Source: an uncultured Gammaproteobacteria bacterium
GTDB lineage: Bacteria > Pseudomonadota > Gammaproteobacteria > Nitrosococcales > Methylophagaceae
Reading direction: 5' to 3'
NCBI GenBank assembly: GCA_905479985.1
Contig: CAJQOM010000005.1
Coordinates: 54,844-118,843 of the forward strand
Length of the DNA stretch: 64,000 nucleotides
Both the position numbers and the translations under genes were made by a program. Within the stretch, counting starts at the first letter, position 1. Every line of letters starts with the position of its first letter. The notes below the pieces were generated by a model, which worked only from the letters and a program-made list of their open reading frames with translations, made no database searches and was not told the DNA's origin. Positions 52,945 through 62,594 of the stretch are shown piece after piece.

Positions 52945-54156
52945 TTACAAATCCACAACCTCCATTGCTGCATTGATACACCTAGCCGCATTTTGTGAAG
53001 CATCCTGCAAGGTTTTAGTGGATAGGTGGGCATAGCGCTGGGTCACAATCACAGAAGAATGGCCGAGTACCTGACTCACGGAATAGATGCTAACTCCATT
53101 ATTTACTAGCATAGAAGCGTAATTATGGCGCAGATCATGGATTCTCATAAACTCAAGTCCTGCCTTCTTGCGTAAAGATGACCAACCCCGAGCAATGCTA
53201 CGCAGAGGTTCACCTGTGTGACTACGAAAGCTCACAAACAGATATTCATAATCACCTTCCGTTCCCAACTGATCTAATACATCTATAGCGGCATCGTTGA
53301 GCGGAACACTGCGCCTTTTAAATGATTTGTTATCAGTAGCAGGTATCAACCAAAGGCGATTCTTCCTGTCGATGTTCTCCCAACGGCTAGACAATGCCTC
53401 GTTAAGCCTCGCCCCAGTTGCAAGCAAGAATAGGCATACCATACAAGTCATTCTTATCTTTTTACCCTTCTCGTTGTTTAGAACAAAAAGCAGTCTCCTA
53501 AGCTGCTCATCATCAAGGTAATTTTCGACACGATTGTCTTCTCGATACATTCTGAAAGATTTCAAAACATTGTGTTCAATAAGTCCTTCTTGAATTGCAG
53601 TCGAAAGAATGAATCTGGCACACTTTATTACATGGTTACACATAGCATTTGATAGATTATGAGGCTCCTGTTTTAATTTCATGTGTAGCTTCTGAAGTTC
53701 GCTCCTTGTTACCTTATCGAGGGGTTTGTTATTTAGAAGTGGAATTAGATAATTGTTGATGATTCCTAAATCTTTTGGCCACGACTTTTTATACGTTCGA
53801 GCGAGATCCATGTAGGCCCCGAGAGCGTAGTTACGAAAACCTATCACCGTTTTTGATTTGGCTTCATCTTTTGGATTGTTACCTCTTGCTATATCTGATT
53901 TGAGTTGCAAAGCCTTTAGACGGGCTTCATCAAGACTAATCTCCACGGTACGGCCAATCTTTTCGTGCGCCGTAACGCCATTGCTATTTTTGTAACGCAG
54001 AAAATAAGTACCCACACCGGGGCTTGTTTTAGTAACCTTCAAATATAAGCCAACACCTCCAATATCGACAAATTCAATGCTTTTACGGGTATCCGGGCAG
54101 ACCAAATTTGAAATTGGATCGCCTGACATTAATTGTTTTAGGTCTAGTACAGCCAT
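52945..54156 (-). CDS. Tyrosine-type site-specific integrase
   Basis: A 403-residue phage-type integrase. The N-terminus has an arm-binding domain (about 1-90), a core-binding SAM-like domain (about 105-200) and the catalytic domain with Arg in LATGARLNEAL, Lys in SFKRRSVPL, the HxxR box in RIHDLRHNYAS, a following LGHSS and the Tyr nucleophile in TQRYAHL. All catalytic residues are present, so it is probably active. The start has an excellent AAGGAGGCC ribosome site. It sits next to the tRNA-Leu attachment remnant. Confidence 0.95.
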   Translation of the reverse strand: MAVLDLKQLMSGDPISNLVCPDTRKSIEFVDIGGVGLYLKVTKTSPGVGTYFLRYKNSNGVTAHEKIGRTVEISLDEARLKALQLKSDIARGNNPKDEAKSKTVIGFRNYALGAYMDLARTYKKSWPKDLGIINNYLIPLLNNKPLDKVTRSELQKLHMKLKQEPHNLSNAMCNHVIKCARFILSTAIQEGLIEHNVLKSFRMYREDNRVENYLDDEQLRRLLFVLNNEKGKKIRMTCMVCLFLLATGARLNEALSSRWENIDRKNRLWLIPATDNKSFKRRSVPLNDAAIDVLDQLGTEGDYEYLFVSFRSHTGEPLRSIARGWSSLRKKAGLEFMRIHDLRHNYASMLVNNGVSIYSVSQVLGHSSVIVTQRYAHLSTKTLQDASQNAARCINAAMEVVDL

Positions 54157-54227
54157 AATGGCCTCCTTGGATTAGTAAATGAAAAGTTGGAAAAGTCAGT
54201 TTTGGAGCAATTTTCAGGGGTAGAACT

Positions 54228-54246
54228 CTGAAATTCTGCGAAACTG
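54228..54246. repeat. 19-bp repeat flanking integrase, copy 2
   Basis: CTGAAATTCTGCGAAACTG matches copy 1 at 17 of 19 positions, in the same orientation, and lies just upstream of the integrase start. Confidence 0.5.
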
Positions 54247-54266
54247 CAAAACTGACCTTGAGTGTG

Positions 54267-56309
54267 TCAGGATTCCAGCTTTTCAGGTTTTTGGGGTTCA
54301 TCAGTGGTGTCGGTGGGAGCTTCCAGAATGTAGAACAATTGAGCTCCACGCTCACCTAGTTTGAAATTCCACTCATTTAAAAGACTGTCATCACCAGTAC
54401 GGTCTTCAATGACCTTTTGCACGGCTCGTTTACTGGCACCTGTTGATGTGGCGGCGGCACTTACTAATTCAAGCTTTTTGTTCGTACCTGAAGTAATGTG
54501 AGCTTTAACGGCTTCAATAATGGCTAAGTCTTGCTTCTTTTGATCATCTTGTAATAACTCAGCAGTTTGATCATCAACTTGCTTAACAGAGGCAATGAGG
54601 TCTTCATAACCTACGCCCTGCATGGTTGAATATTGATATGCAGCACGACTCACAACGGATCCCCTGCTTTTAATGTTCTCAAATTCAACTGTTTTAGTTT
54701 CACTGCTCAAATTCTTATCAATGACTCGAAGCGTATAAGCACAGTCGGTATCATCAAGAGAGTCACTCGTGCCTGCATAGATGGGTTTACCATCAGAACC
54801 GAGCTTCTTATTGGTATGTGCAAGGACAATAACTGTCGACCCCTTCATGATAAAATTTCGAATAATCATTCCATACTCTCTAGAAGCCGTCTTCGACATA
54901 GGATCATAAAATTTCTTACTTGTATCTAAAATAACGACTGTTTCTTGAGCATGTTCGCCAGCACTAATTTCATTAAATAAATTGGGGAGCATTTTAGATC
55001 TGAAGCCATTGTGTCCCGGTGCAACCATATGAAAACCATACTTATCAGCTAACTTCATCTTTTGAGTTAGGCCCCTCTGATTATCATCTGCGTTTACATA
55101 AAATACGTGTGCAGGATCAATTTCACCGGATTCAATGGCTGATATTAAAAGCATCAGCGCCAACAGTGTTTTGCCTGTACCAGGCTGGGCAAAAATCAAG
55201 GTCCATTGATGCAGTAAAGCCAATTCTCCAAGAATGAATTTGTCTTCTTTCATCTGCTTTTCATATTCACCAGCTTTACCCCTAAGTGAGAACTGAAGTA
55301 GTGGATTTGTCATAGGGATTTTAGTTTTTACTGACTCCTTAATAGTCGGATCAGAATCAGGTTCGATAGTCTCAGTTTCACATACCTCAAACTCATGCTT
55401 CGACTGAATTTCAGCTACATTGGCACCACCTTCAGTAGCCATTTTTATCAGCGTACCAATCGTGACAGGTGTGCCGTTATAATTGGAAAAAGACTGCCAT
55501 TTCTTGTCTAAACTGCCTTGCCCCTCATATTTGCTCCCTTTACTACTCCACTTATCAAAGAGTTCAAGACCAATATCACTGCCTGCAAACTCATGGTGTA
55601 AAGCCATGCCAATATTTCGCCAATCATCGTACCCACAGTCTGGGTCGATATGATCTAGGCATTCTCGAATTTCAGCTGGTGAATGATTTGATATAGCTAC
55701 TGTTTCAGTAAAAGACTCTTTCTTTACATGAGGGCGAGGTATGTCCCTTCCATTATGCTTAAACACGGCATCAATAAAATCCTGATCTGCTACTGTTAGT
55801 CGGTCGATGTGCTTAACATTGCAGACCTTGATCTTTCTTGGCCCACTTGGTGGCAGAATAATCAAAGAATGTCCTGTTCTAATATCAATTCGTTCTGGGT
55901 GTTTCTTACCATCATGTGAGTCTTGCTTAGCAAATGCATCAGGAGCCAATTTGTAATAACGATGTTCACCTCGAGATGTTGATACAACTAAACTGCATTC
56001 AAGATCATGCTCTGCTTCTAGTAACTCGATAGATTTAATAGCCTCAGGCGTATCAGCATCCAAAACAACAAAATGCTCATCAGTGATAGCACCAACTTCA
56101 TGATCGGGATGCTCAGTCCAATGAGCTTTTATATGTTCTTCTGTTTGATGTTCCCCCTCCCAATAAGACCAAGGATCAACCGAGCGTTTCTCACTTGGTC
56201 GGATAGGAATTACAGTGAAACCAAAACGATGCCTTTTCAGTGCTTCATCAAGAAAGTTAGGCTTCCCAAGTCTTGGGAAGTTAAGGGGGATTTTGTTAAT
56301 TTTGGCCAT
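54267..56309 (-). CDS. Prim-pol / PriCT_2 / AAA ATPase replication protein
   Basis: A 680-residue replication protein. Residues about 15-190 are a bifunctional primase-polymerase domain (acidic LDADTPEA, then GEHRYYKL and RIDIRTGHSLIILPPS). Residues about 210-300 hold PriCT_2 (ECLDHIDPDCGYDDWRNIGMAL), and about 345-620 an AAA_25/RecA-like ATPase with Walker A FAQPGTGKTLLAL and an acidic Walker B-type stretch. Such proteins initiate replication of plasmids, phage satellites and integrative elements. It follows the integrase in the element and is transcribed on the same strand. Confidence 0.9.
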   Translation of the reverse strand: MAKINKIPLNFPRLGKPNFLDEALKRHRFGFTVIPIRPSEKRSVDPWSYWEGEHQTEEHIKAHWTEHPDHEVGAITDEHFVVLDADTPEAIKSIELLEAEHDLECSLVVSTSRGEHRYYKLAPDAFAKQDSHDGKKHPERIDIRTGHSLIILPPSGPRKIKVCNVKHIDRLTVADQDFIDAVFKHNGRDIPRPHVKKESFTETVAISNHSPAEIRECLDHIDPDCGYDDWRNIGMALHHEFAGSDIGLELFDKWSSKGSKYEGQGSLDKKWQSFSNYNGTPVTIGTLIKMATEGGANVAEIQSKHEFEVCETETIEPDSDPTIKESVKTKIPMTNPLLQFSLRGKAGEYEKQMKEDKFILGELALLHQWTLIFAQPGTGKTLLALMLLISAIESGEIDPAHVFYVNADDNQRGLTQKMKLADKYGFHMVAPGHNGFRSKMLPNLFNEISAGEHAQETVVILDTSKKFYDPMSKTASREYGMIIRNFIMKGSTVIVLAHTNKKLGSDGKPIYAGTSDSLDDTDCAYTLRVIDKNLSSETKTVEFENIKSRGSVVSRAAYQYSTMQGVGYEDLIASVKQVDDQTAELLQDDQKKQDLAIIEAVKAHITSGTNKKLELVSAAATSTGASKRAVQKVIEDRTGDDSLLNEWNFKLGERGAQLFYILEAPTDTTDEPQKPEKLES

Positions 56310-56824
56310 ATTTATACCTTTATTTTTTATTCAATATAAAAGTGAAAAACTCACTTCTTAACAGCAACAGTAATCATGTTTAAAATGAGGCGCAACAGGG
56401 CCTTAGGAGCTGTTTTTAACGCTTCCTACTGGAGATTACTTAACACCTTAAAAAAATAAAACTCCAAGGTTTTGAGTGGCGTAACGTAGGAAAAATATAT
56501 TTATTAAGCGTGGAAGTAATTACAACTAGGATGATGATGAATTTGTAATGATTAAAGCGCCCTTAATAGGAAGCTTTCCAAAATCACACCCTATTTTCTA
56601 CAGCTTGAGTGAAGGAGCATCAAAAGTGTTTTTTACATAATCGCGCAAAAACATGGCTTTCTGAGTAGCCGGAACCTGAAATCCTGACAGCCTGAAAAAT
56701 CGACAACCCCATCACAGGCAATCGATACTGACCAGTTTCTCAGATTTACAGAATTTCACCTTTTAGTGATTCCCCACAGAAAAAACAGAAGGCCCCGAAA
56801 GGCCTCCTTTTGTTACATGCACGG
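56310..56824. other. Gene-free stretch in the element
   Basis: No convincing gene in 515 bases. It holds AT-rich promoter-like sequence upstream of the replication protein, one partial copy of the 19-bp motif (56676-56694) and a terminator near 56786. A replication origin or control region is possible but not shown. Confidence 0.4.
56786..56815 (-). terminator. Terminator after the 75-residue gene
   Basis: Minus strand: AGGAGGCC and GGCCTTCT pair around a TTTCGG loop with a T-rich tail. Confidence 0.65.
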
Positions 56825-57052
56825 TCAATCTAATGGTTTAAGACCTAATTTCCTTCGTTTGTTTTTTAAGTAATCGAGTAGATACAGATAAAGTTCACCA
56901 TCTGGATAGTTGAAACATTCACTATCAAGTATAGAAATCGCCGTCATTTCATATCTTTCATACTCTTCTTCGGCATTAGCAGGAGGGCCAGTAATACGAG
57001 CAACCGCTTCTTCCAGACGTGCAGAAACCTCTACTAGATCGTAGCTTGTCAT
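56825..57052 (-). CDS. Small hypothetical protein of the element
   Basis: A 75-residue acidic, soluble protein of no recognised family; it is predicted mostly helical (LEEAVARITGPPANAEEEYERYE, then YLYLLDYLKNKRRKLGL). The start has a good AAGGAG seven bases upstream, and a terminator follows, which supports a real gene. Position and size fit the accessory genes of small integrative elements. Confidence 0.6.
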   Translation of the reverse strand: MTSYDLVEVSARLEEAVARITGPPANAEEEYERYEMTAISILDSECFNYPDGELYLYLLDYLKNKRRKLGLKPLD

Positions 57053-57134
57053 GATGATGCTCCTTTTAATTAATGATTAGTGTGTAACGAAGTGTTACGG
57101 ATGAATGTTGCTGGTGAGGTGTTACAGATATTGG

Positions 57135-57296
57135 TTAGTGAAAGTCGTAAGCCGAACCAATTAGGTCCGAATCAGATCCAGCTAACAGTTCAGCCTGTGA
57201 CTGGATGGCACTAGATAGGTATTCATCATCAAGATCCCAATCGTTAGTTGTTGTCATCTCGATCGCTTGAAGAATGTAATTTTGATTGTTGTCCAT
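57135..57296 (-). CDS. Very small hypothetical protein (53 residues)
   Basis: Hand translation gives a 53-residue acidic product, MDNNQNYILQAIEM through LIGSAYDFH, starting at an ATG at 57296 with AAGGAAC upstream. It overlaps the end of the next gene upstream by 53 bases in another frame. The strong charge pattern and good ribosome site support it; no family is recognised. Confidence 0.5.
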   Translation of the reverse strand: MDNNQNYILQAIEMTTTNDWDLDDEYLSSAIQSQAELLAGSDSDLIGSAYDFH

Positions 57297-57468
57297 GGTT
57301 GGTTCCTTTATTAGATATGTAGGCGAAAATGCCGAGAGCAGTTAATAGTGAAATGATGGGTATTGGATAAATGAACAGAAGCAGAGCGAACAGGCAGCTG
57401 TAGAAGCCATTAATTGACCTTAAGAACAGGCCCACGAATACTGAGATAGCTAGAATGGTGAGCAGCAT
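57244..57468 (-). CDS. Small membrane protein of the element
   Basis: A 74-residue protein with two hydrophobic helices (about 3-18 and 23-52) and a polar tail rich in Ser, Asp and Asn. The AAGGAGATTT ribosome site precedes the ATG. Its 3' end overlaps the 53-residue gene. I do not recognise the family; holin- or toxin-like roles are possible for such small proteins but not supported by any specific motif. Confidence 0.55.
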   Translation of the reverse strand: MLLTILAISVFVGLFLRSINGFYSCLFALLLFIYPIPIISLLTALGIFAYISNKGTNHGQQSKLHSSSDRDDNN

Positions 57469-57691
57469 TAAATCTCCTTATGAAAAAGGCTGAAAAGAGG
57501 CAAAAATTGGAAAGTTATTTAGTTACAACAAGTTAGTGAAGTGCGATATAGGGTCGCATGGGAAGTTTAGCTAATTTTGCAATAAGAGGAACTTGATTGT
57601 TTTCTTAGGGTTACGGAGGGGTTAAGCGTTAGACACCAGGGACAAGATATCCGTGCTTACTAAGGGTGAATGGCTGGTTATAGAGAGGGTT

Positions 57692-58189
57692 CTATGCTGA
57701 CTTTTTGGTGCGTTTAGTTGTTGCTTTGAGTGATGATTTTAATGTGGCTTTATCTGGATCAAGGTTGACCCCGGCATCGATCAATTTATCCATCTCAGCC
57801 AAAAACTTCACGGGCTCAATGTATTCATGATTACGTCGCTTCCCTTTCAAGGTGGCAACGATACCTTCATGTTTAAGTGCTGCAAGAATAAAAGCCGATG
57901 TATTGGATGACTTCCCTTTCAGCAAACTCCACAAGGTAAATGATGTAATGCTGGAATCTACGGGCCAATCGCCAAATGCTTTCTGCATATCAGCTAAAGA
58001 AAGCCAATCTTTGTTGAAGAAGCCATTGCCTGAATTGGCTTTGATCCGGAAGTAGATGGCATTATCTTCATCACAGCCGATGTGATAGGTCAGGGTTTCT
58101 TTGCCAGATAAGGTTGGGCATGTGTCCTTTTTGATTATGCGTTTTTGCGTAGTTTCAATGGATGCTTTTAGTTTTGTGGTGTTGGTCAT
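57692..58189 (-). CDS. Hypothetical soluble protein of the element
   Basis: A 165-residue protein with Lys-rich ends and a central domain (about 30-125) containing NGFFNKDWLSLADMQKAFGDWP and TSFTLWSLLKGKSSNTSAFILAALKHEGIV, which could be a winged-helix-like fold. A CAGGAGAACC ribosome site precedes the ATG. No family is recognised; it may be a regulatory protein of the element. The 418 bases that follow (58190-58607) hold no gene and probably the promoter of the downstream plus-strand locus. Confidence 0.6.
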   Translation of the reverse strand: MTNTTKLKASIETTQKRIIKKDTCPTLSGKETLTYHIGCDEDNAIYFRIKANSGNGFFNKDWLSLADMQKAFGDWPVDSSITSFTLWSLLKGKSSNTSAFILAALKHEGIVATLKGKRRNHEYIEPVKFLAEMDKLIDAGVNLDPDKATLKSSLKATTKRTKKSA

Positions 58190-58607
58190 GGTGGTTCTCC
58201 TGTTGGTTTGTGGGATGTATAGATGGGATTGTGCATACGTTAGGTACAGATGGAGCTCACCTGTAGTAGTTGAAATGGTGACTTATGGGAAAATGGTTTG
58301 GGATGTGGCGGATTTAGTTAGGGAGTGAGGTTCTTCATATAAGATACCCATATTTTCGCAATGTTACTTATGAAAACACTTTCTAGGCTGTGATTAAAAG
58401 GGAGTTAAGACATAGTTTGACAGTCTCTTGCGTGCCAAAAGGGGTCATTCGTTTAACGGTATCTGGGCTTTTTTGTAGATGTGAATTAATTATTAGCCTT
58501 TAATCTATTGTTTTGTATCGATAGATCGATCTATACTCAAAGTTAGTAAAGCAAAATCATTTCTGAAATGGTCTCGAACCTTACTACTAATTTGGAAGGA
58601 AGCTTGG

Positions 58608-61163
58608 ATGCATAACCGAATCTCACTTGCGTTTACCGTCGCAGTATTAGTCGTATCAGCTCAAGTTATTGGGGCTGATGATATTCAGGTTGTTGAGGAA
58701 GATGTCAATGCGCTGGTTCAGGAGGAATCAGACGGCTATCAGCTAGGCTCTTTTCTGGTGAAGCCTGAAGCATCAGTGTCTAGTGTCTATGATAGTAATA
58801 TCTTTGCAACTCGCAAGGATGAAGTTGAAGATGACATTATGGTGATATCCCCCAGCTTAAATGTCAGTTCTATATGGGACCGACACATGCTGGCTCTTGA
58901 TCTGGGAGGTGATTTTGGCCGTTACTCCACATTTGATTCAGAAGATTATGATGACTATTGGATAGATCTCGATGGTCGTTTTGATGTGACGGATAAAAGC
59001 AATATTTTTGGTGGTGTAGGTTATTCCAAAGAACATGAAGACCGCGGCTCTCCTGACGATAACCTAACCGGTAAAGCCCCCACAACTTTTGATTCTAGTA
59101 CTGCCTATGCCGGGGTGAGTCACATTTGGGATAAGACGAAGCTGAGACTGGGTGGTACTTATGAAACACTGGATTTTGATAATTCAGGTTCACTCACAAA
59201 CAAAGACCGCAATCGGAATTTGACTGGTGTCGGGGCACGACTGACTTATGCTTTACATCCTCAATATAGCGTGTACGGTCAGGGAATCTGGGATAAACGA
59301 GAATACGATGAACGCACTGATGACTTTGGTTTTCAACGTGATTCAGATGGTTACCGGGCAAACATTGGTATGTTAGCAACGTTTAACAATCGATTGAAAG
59401 GTGAATTCTTTTTAGGGTTTCTGCAGCAAGATTATGATGATCCTCGATTTTCCAACACCAGTACAGTTGATTTTGGTGGTAATCTAAACTGGCGCGCGGC
59501 ACCGCGTACCACCATGACGGTCAATTTGGACCGAAGTTTGGAAGAAACCACGCTTGAGGACTCTTCTGGCTATTTAAATACCTCACTCAGCGGTAGTGTG
59601 CGGCATGAACTCACACCTCGAATCAATATCAATGCAAGTGTCTCTGCTGCCGAAGCAGATTACCAGTCAGTAAACCGAAATGATGAGTATTACAGTGCCC
59701 AGATCGGGATGCGTTATTATCCTAGTCCCCGCTGGTACTTGGGTGCTGAATACCGTTTACAAAAACGCGAATCGGATGTAAGGGAAGATATTAACAATCC
59801 GGCCAGTTCACAGGATCTGAATGACTATGATCGCAATCAAGTGTTTTTCACTGTGGGTATATTGTTACACCCTGTGAAGCCAAGCGCTTATTGGGATATG
59901 CCCTCAGGTGAAACACTGAGTTCAACCGAAGCGCAGTGGCAGGGTCTTTATGGTGGTGCCCAGCTGGGGCATGACACCCTTAATCTGCATACGAAAGGTG
60001 GCCGGGACACAGGCATAGATGTGGCTGAATACAGTAATTCTGGTGCCAGTGCCAGCTTGTTTGCCGGTTATGGTCTTTCTTGGGGTCGTTGGTATACCGC
60101 GTTAGAGGTTGATTACGAGAACAGTAATACTGACATTTACCATAGAAAATCCAAACTTAATAGCCGCACTTTAGAAGTAAAAAAAGATGACTCTTATGGG
60201 CTTGCCATACGAGGCGGATACCAATTGGCAACCGGCCCGTTATTGTATGGACGAGTCGGCGCAGCACGCACTGATTTTGATGTGTTTACAACTGTCAATA
60301 ACAGAACAGAATTTGCAGATGATAACGATCACGAACAGACAGGTATCCGGTTAGGTTTGGGAACTGATATTCCCGTCAGTGAACATGTGTTTATTCGCCT
60401 AGACTACACTTACACCGATTACGACAGCTTCAATACCAACATCATCGACAGTGACGATAATCCACAATCAGAACGTTACAGTCCACGGGAAGATTTGTTC
60501 CATATCGGACTGGGCTGGCAGTTCGACGGATTTAGCAGTACCCGTCAAAAACAGGAAGTCGATTACACTGGAGTCTACGCTGGAACACATCTTGGTCATG
60601 GCGCTGTACAGTCCGATGCCACGGGTACCCACACTGACAGTGGCCCAGTATCTTCTTCTTTCACCGGTGATTTTGGTGATGATTCCGCTTTGACCGCTGG
60701 TATGTTTTTTGGTTATGGGGTAACGCTGAATAATTTTTACCTTGGGCTGGAAGGCGAACTGGAGGACTCCAATGCAGAATGGGATCATGAACGTTCCCCC
60801 AATGGTCGTAATTTCTCGGTAGAAAAAATGGGTACTCTGGGCCTCTCGTTACGGGGAGGTTACGTACTGAATAATGGGAGCTTACTCTACGCGCATGTCG
60901 GCAGAGCACGAACACGGTTCAATACAAGCTGGGTTAAGGGTGGTAACCGCCTTAATGATGTTGACCGGGATGACACGGTAACGGGTACTCGATTTGGAGT
61001 CGGCGCTGAACTACCACTCACCCGTACAGTATTTGCCCGTTTAGATTACAGTTATACAGACTATGATAGCTATGATTTTGTAACCAGTCACGGAGCAGCT
61101 GACAGAATGAAATTTGATAATAGTGAATCATTGTTTCGATTAGGATTGATGGTACGTTTTTAA
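58608..61163 (+). CDS. Triple-module outer membrane beta-barrel protein
   Basis: An 851-residue exported protein. The signal peptide (about 1-23) is followed by a first region (about 45-430) like the BBP2_2 barrels of exopolysaccharide-linked proteins (VKPEASVSSVYDSNIFATR, repeated dyads of Tyr, Asp and Gly). A second barrel-like domain spans about 440-640 (LYGGAQLGHDTLNL ... LFHIGLGWQF) and a third about 655-851 (VYAGTHLGHGAVQSD ... LFRLGLMVRF). The last two are about 30% similar by eye and resemble small OmpA/Opa-type eight-stranded barrels. It ends in Phe, a BAM signal. The three-in-one structure is unusual. The next two genes encode secreted proteins. Confidence 0.8.
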   Translation: MHNRISLAFTVAVLVVSAQVIGADDIQVVEEDVNALVQEESDGYQLGSFLVKPEASVSSVYDSNIFATRKDEVEDDIMVISPSLNVSSIWDRHMLALDLGGDFGRYSTFDSEDYDDYWIDLDGRFDVTDKSNIFGGVGYSKEHEDRGSPDDNLTGKAPTTFDSSTAYAGVSHIWDKTKLRLGGTYETLDFDNSGSLTNKDRNRNLTGVGARLTYALHPQYSVYGQGIWDKREYDERTDDFGFQRDSDGYRANIGMLATFNNRLKGEFFLGFLQQDYDDPRFSNTSTVDFGGNLNWRAAPRTTMTVNLDRSLEETTLEDSSGYLNTSLSGSVRHELTPRININASVSAAEADYQSVNRNDEYYSAQIGMRYYPSPRWYLGAEYRLQKRESDVREDINNPASSQDLNDYDRNQVFFTVGILLHPVKPSAYWDMPSGETLSSTEAQWQGLYGGAQLGHDTLNLHTKGGRDTGIDVAEYSNSGASASLFAGYGLSWGRWYTALEVDYENSNTDIYHRKSKLNSRTLEVKKDDSYGLAIRGGYQLATGPLLYGRVGAARTDFDVFTTVNNRTEFADDNDHEQTGIRLGLGTDIPVSEHVFIRLDYTYTDYDSFNTNIIDSDDNPQSERYSPREDLFHIGLGWQFDGFSSTRQKQEVDYTGVYAGTHLGHGAVQSDATGTHTDSGPVSSSFTGDFGDDSALTAGMFFGYGVTLNNFYLGLEGELEDSNAEWDHERSPNGRNFSVEKMGTLGLSLRGGYVLNNGSLLYAHVGRARTRFNTSWVKGGNRLNDVDRDDTVTGTRFGVGAELPLTRTVFARLDYSYTDYDSYDFVTSHGAADRMKFDNSESLFRLGLMVRF

Positions 61164-61351
61164 GGGGAAGCAGCTGAAAAATAACTTGCCAACATACTGA
61201 TATTCTAGGTTTTTTGGTATTTTACTGATCTGGATCAACTGTCAGTCTGATTACCCTTGAAACGATAGGATTTAGGACTAATATTAAAGGTAGAACTATT
61301 AGAATCACACTAATAGACAGTATGTAAATATTATTAATTAGGAGAAGTAAA

Positions 61352-62506
61352 ATGAAAACACCGTCATTCACCAAAAAACGAACTGTTATCTCTGGTATAG
61401 CAGTATTGAGTTTACTTTCTGCACCGATATTAATGGCTGACACTTTTATATCTGGTGGCGTCGAAGCAGGAATTATCTCCATAGCGGCTAATGGAGCATC
61501 AGACGGAGATAAAGGACATAAAGGAACTGGATCAAAACAAAAGGGTGCCGGTGATAGCACTGAGCATGGCCAGCAAGGCGGCAAGAAAGGCATGGACAAA
61601 GTCCTTGAAGGCGATGACGATTCTGATCGTCCAGCATGGGCTGGCGGCAATCCAACGGAAAACCCGCACTCTGGCGGTGGTGAAGGTAAGCCCGCTGATG
61701 CTGGAACGATGAAAGGTGATGACTATGGTGATCTTATTGTACTGTTGAGAAACCCAATAACAGGCGAACCAATCACCGATGCGAATGGCGAATATTTAGT
61801 TTGTCTTGATGCCGCTTGCACAAGCACTGTACCAACAGTTGATGGCGAAGTTCCGGAAGGTGTAGTGGCTCTTGAAGTGGACTTTGGTCGTGCTTCTGTT
61901 GGCCGTGCACCAAGTAAAGTTACAGACCACTCTTTGACAGAAGCGATTGACAAGTTGACAGCAGAGGGTGCAGTTATCACTCAGGATGAAGCTGGACGCA
62001 TTACCATCACAATTGATGGTGTCTCTAGCACAATTGATTCCCCACTTGAAAATTTAGCCTTGTATATCGATCTGATGACTGGCTTAGCGAGTGATGCTAC
62101 TTCAGCTACAGAGGAAGCATTAGGTAGTTTGGCAACTTTGGAAACCGCGGCATCTTTACTTGCTGGCGTTGCCGACAAAACAGGTGATATTACCATCGAT
62201 TATGTCGTATATAACAACGTCATTGTGGATGTTGTGGAATCAGGTGATTACTATGATTTTTCAAGCTTCACATATGTCAGGTCTTTCCCAACTGACTACA
62301 GTTATTTTTACACACCAGACGGTGGTGTCACAGTGTTAAGTGCAACTTTAAATGTTAATGACTATCTGGATGCAACCAATGGAACACTCCCAACTGATGG
62401 TGGTGTCACATTGTTTACAGCAGCGGCCGATGATGCAGTAGAAGTCATTGAGCTGGTCCATACTCAGATTCATGAAGGGATTTTACCTGGCACAATTACA
62501 CCTTAA
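61352..62506 (+). CDS. Secreted protein, GRASVGRAP family, long paralog
   Basis: A 384-residue secreted protein of no family I know. Signal peptide about 1-28 (LLSAPILMA), then a low-complexity Gly/Lys/Asp region (about 48-120), an internal pair (NPITGEPITDANGEYLVCLDAACTS) with two Cys, the motif EVDFGRASVGRAPSKV, and a helical DSPLENLALYIDLMT stretch. The C-terminus has more beta-like, Tyr- and Val-rich sequence. The downstream gene encodes a shorter paralog. A good AGGAGAAGT site precedes the start. Confidence 0.75.
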   Translation: MKTPSFTKKRTVISGIAVLSLLSAPILMADTFISGGVEAGIISIAANGASDGDKGHKGTGSKQKGAGDSTEHGQQGGKKGMDKVLEGDDDSDRPAWAGGNPTENPHSGGGEGKPADAGTMKGDDYGDLIVLLRNPITGEPITDANGEYLVCLDAACTSTVPTVDGEVPEGVVALEVDFGRASVGRAPSKVTDHSLTEAIDKLTAEGAVITQDEAGRITITIDGVSSTIDSPLENLALYIDLMTGLASDATSATEEALGSLATLETAASLLAGVADKTGDITIDYVVYNNVIVDVVESGDYYDFSSFTYVRSFPTDYSYFYTPDGGVTVLSATLNVNDYLDATNGTLPTDGGVTLFTAAADDAVEVIELVHTQIHEGILPGTITP

Positions 62507-62543
62507 TTGTTCTTATTACTTGTTAAGGTTGATTTACTAAAGG

Positions 62544-62580
62544 AGTGCGGGTACCGAAAATGGTTGCCCGTGCTTTTTTA
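62544..62580 (+). terminator. Terminator between the two secreted-protein genes
   Basis: TGCGGG-TACC pairs with GGTT-GCCCGTGC around a small loop and six T follow. It likely makes expression of the two paralogs unequal. Confidence 0.6.
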
Positions 62581-62594
62581 ATGAGGACATTACT

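Noticed and set aside
56310..56824. A replication origin with iterons
   Set aside because: Only one partial copy of the 19-bp motif is present and no regular iteron spacing was found.
58190..58607. Right border of the integrated element just before the barrel gene
   Set aside because: I looked for a second copy of TTAAAATCCCTCGG or its complement and did not find one here.
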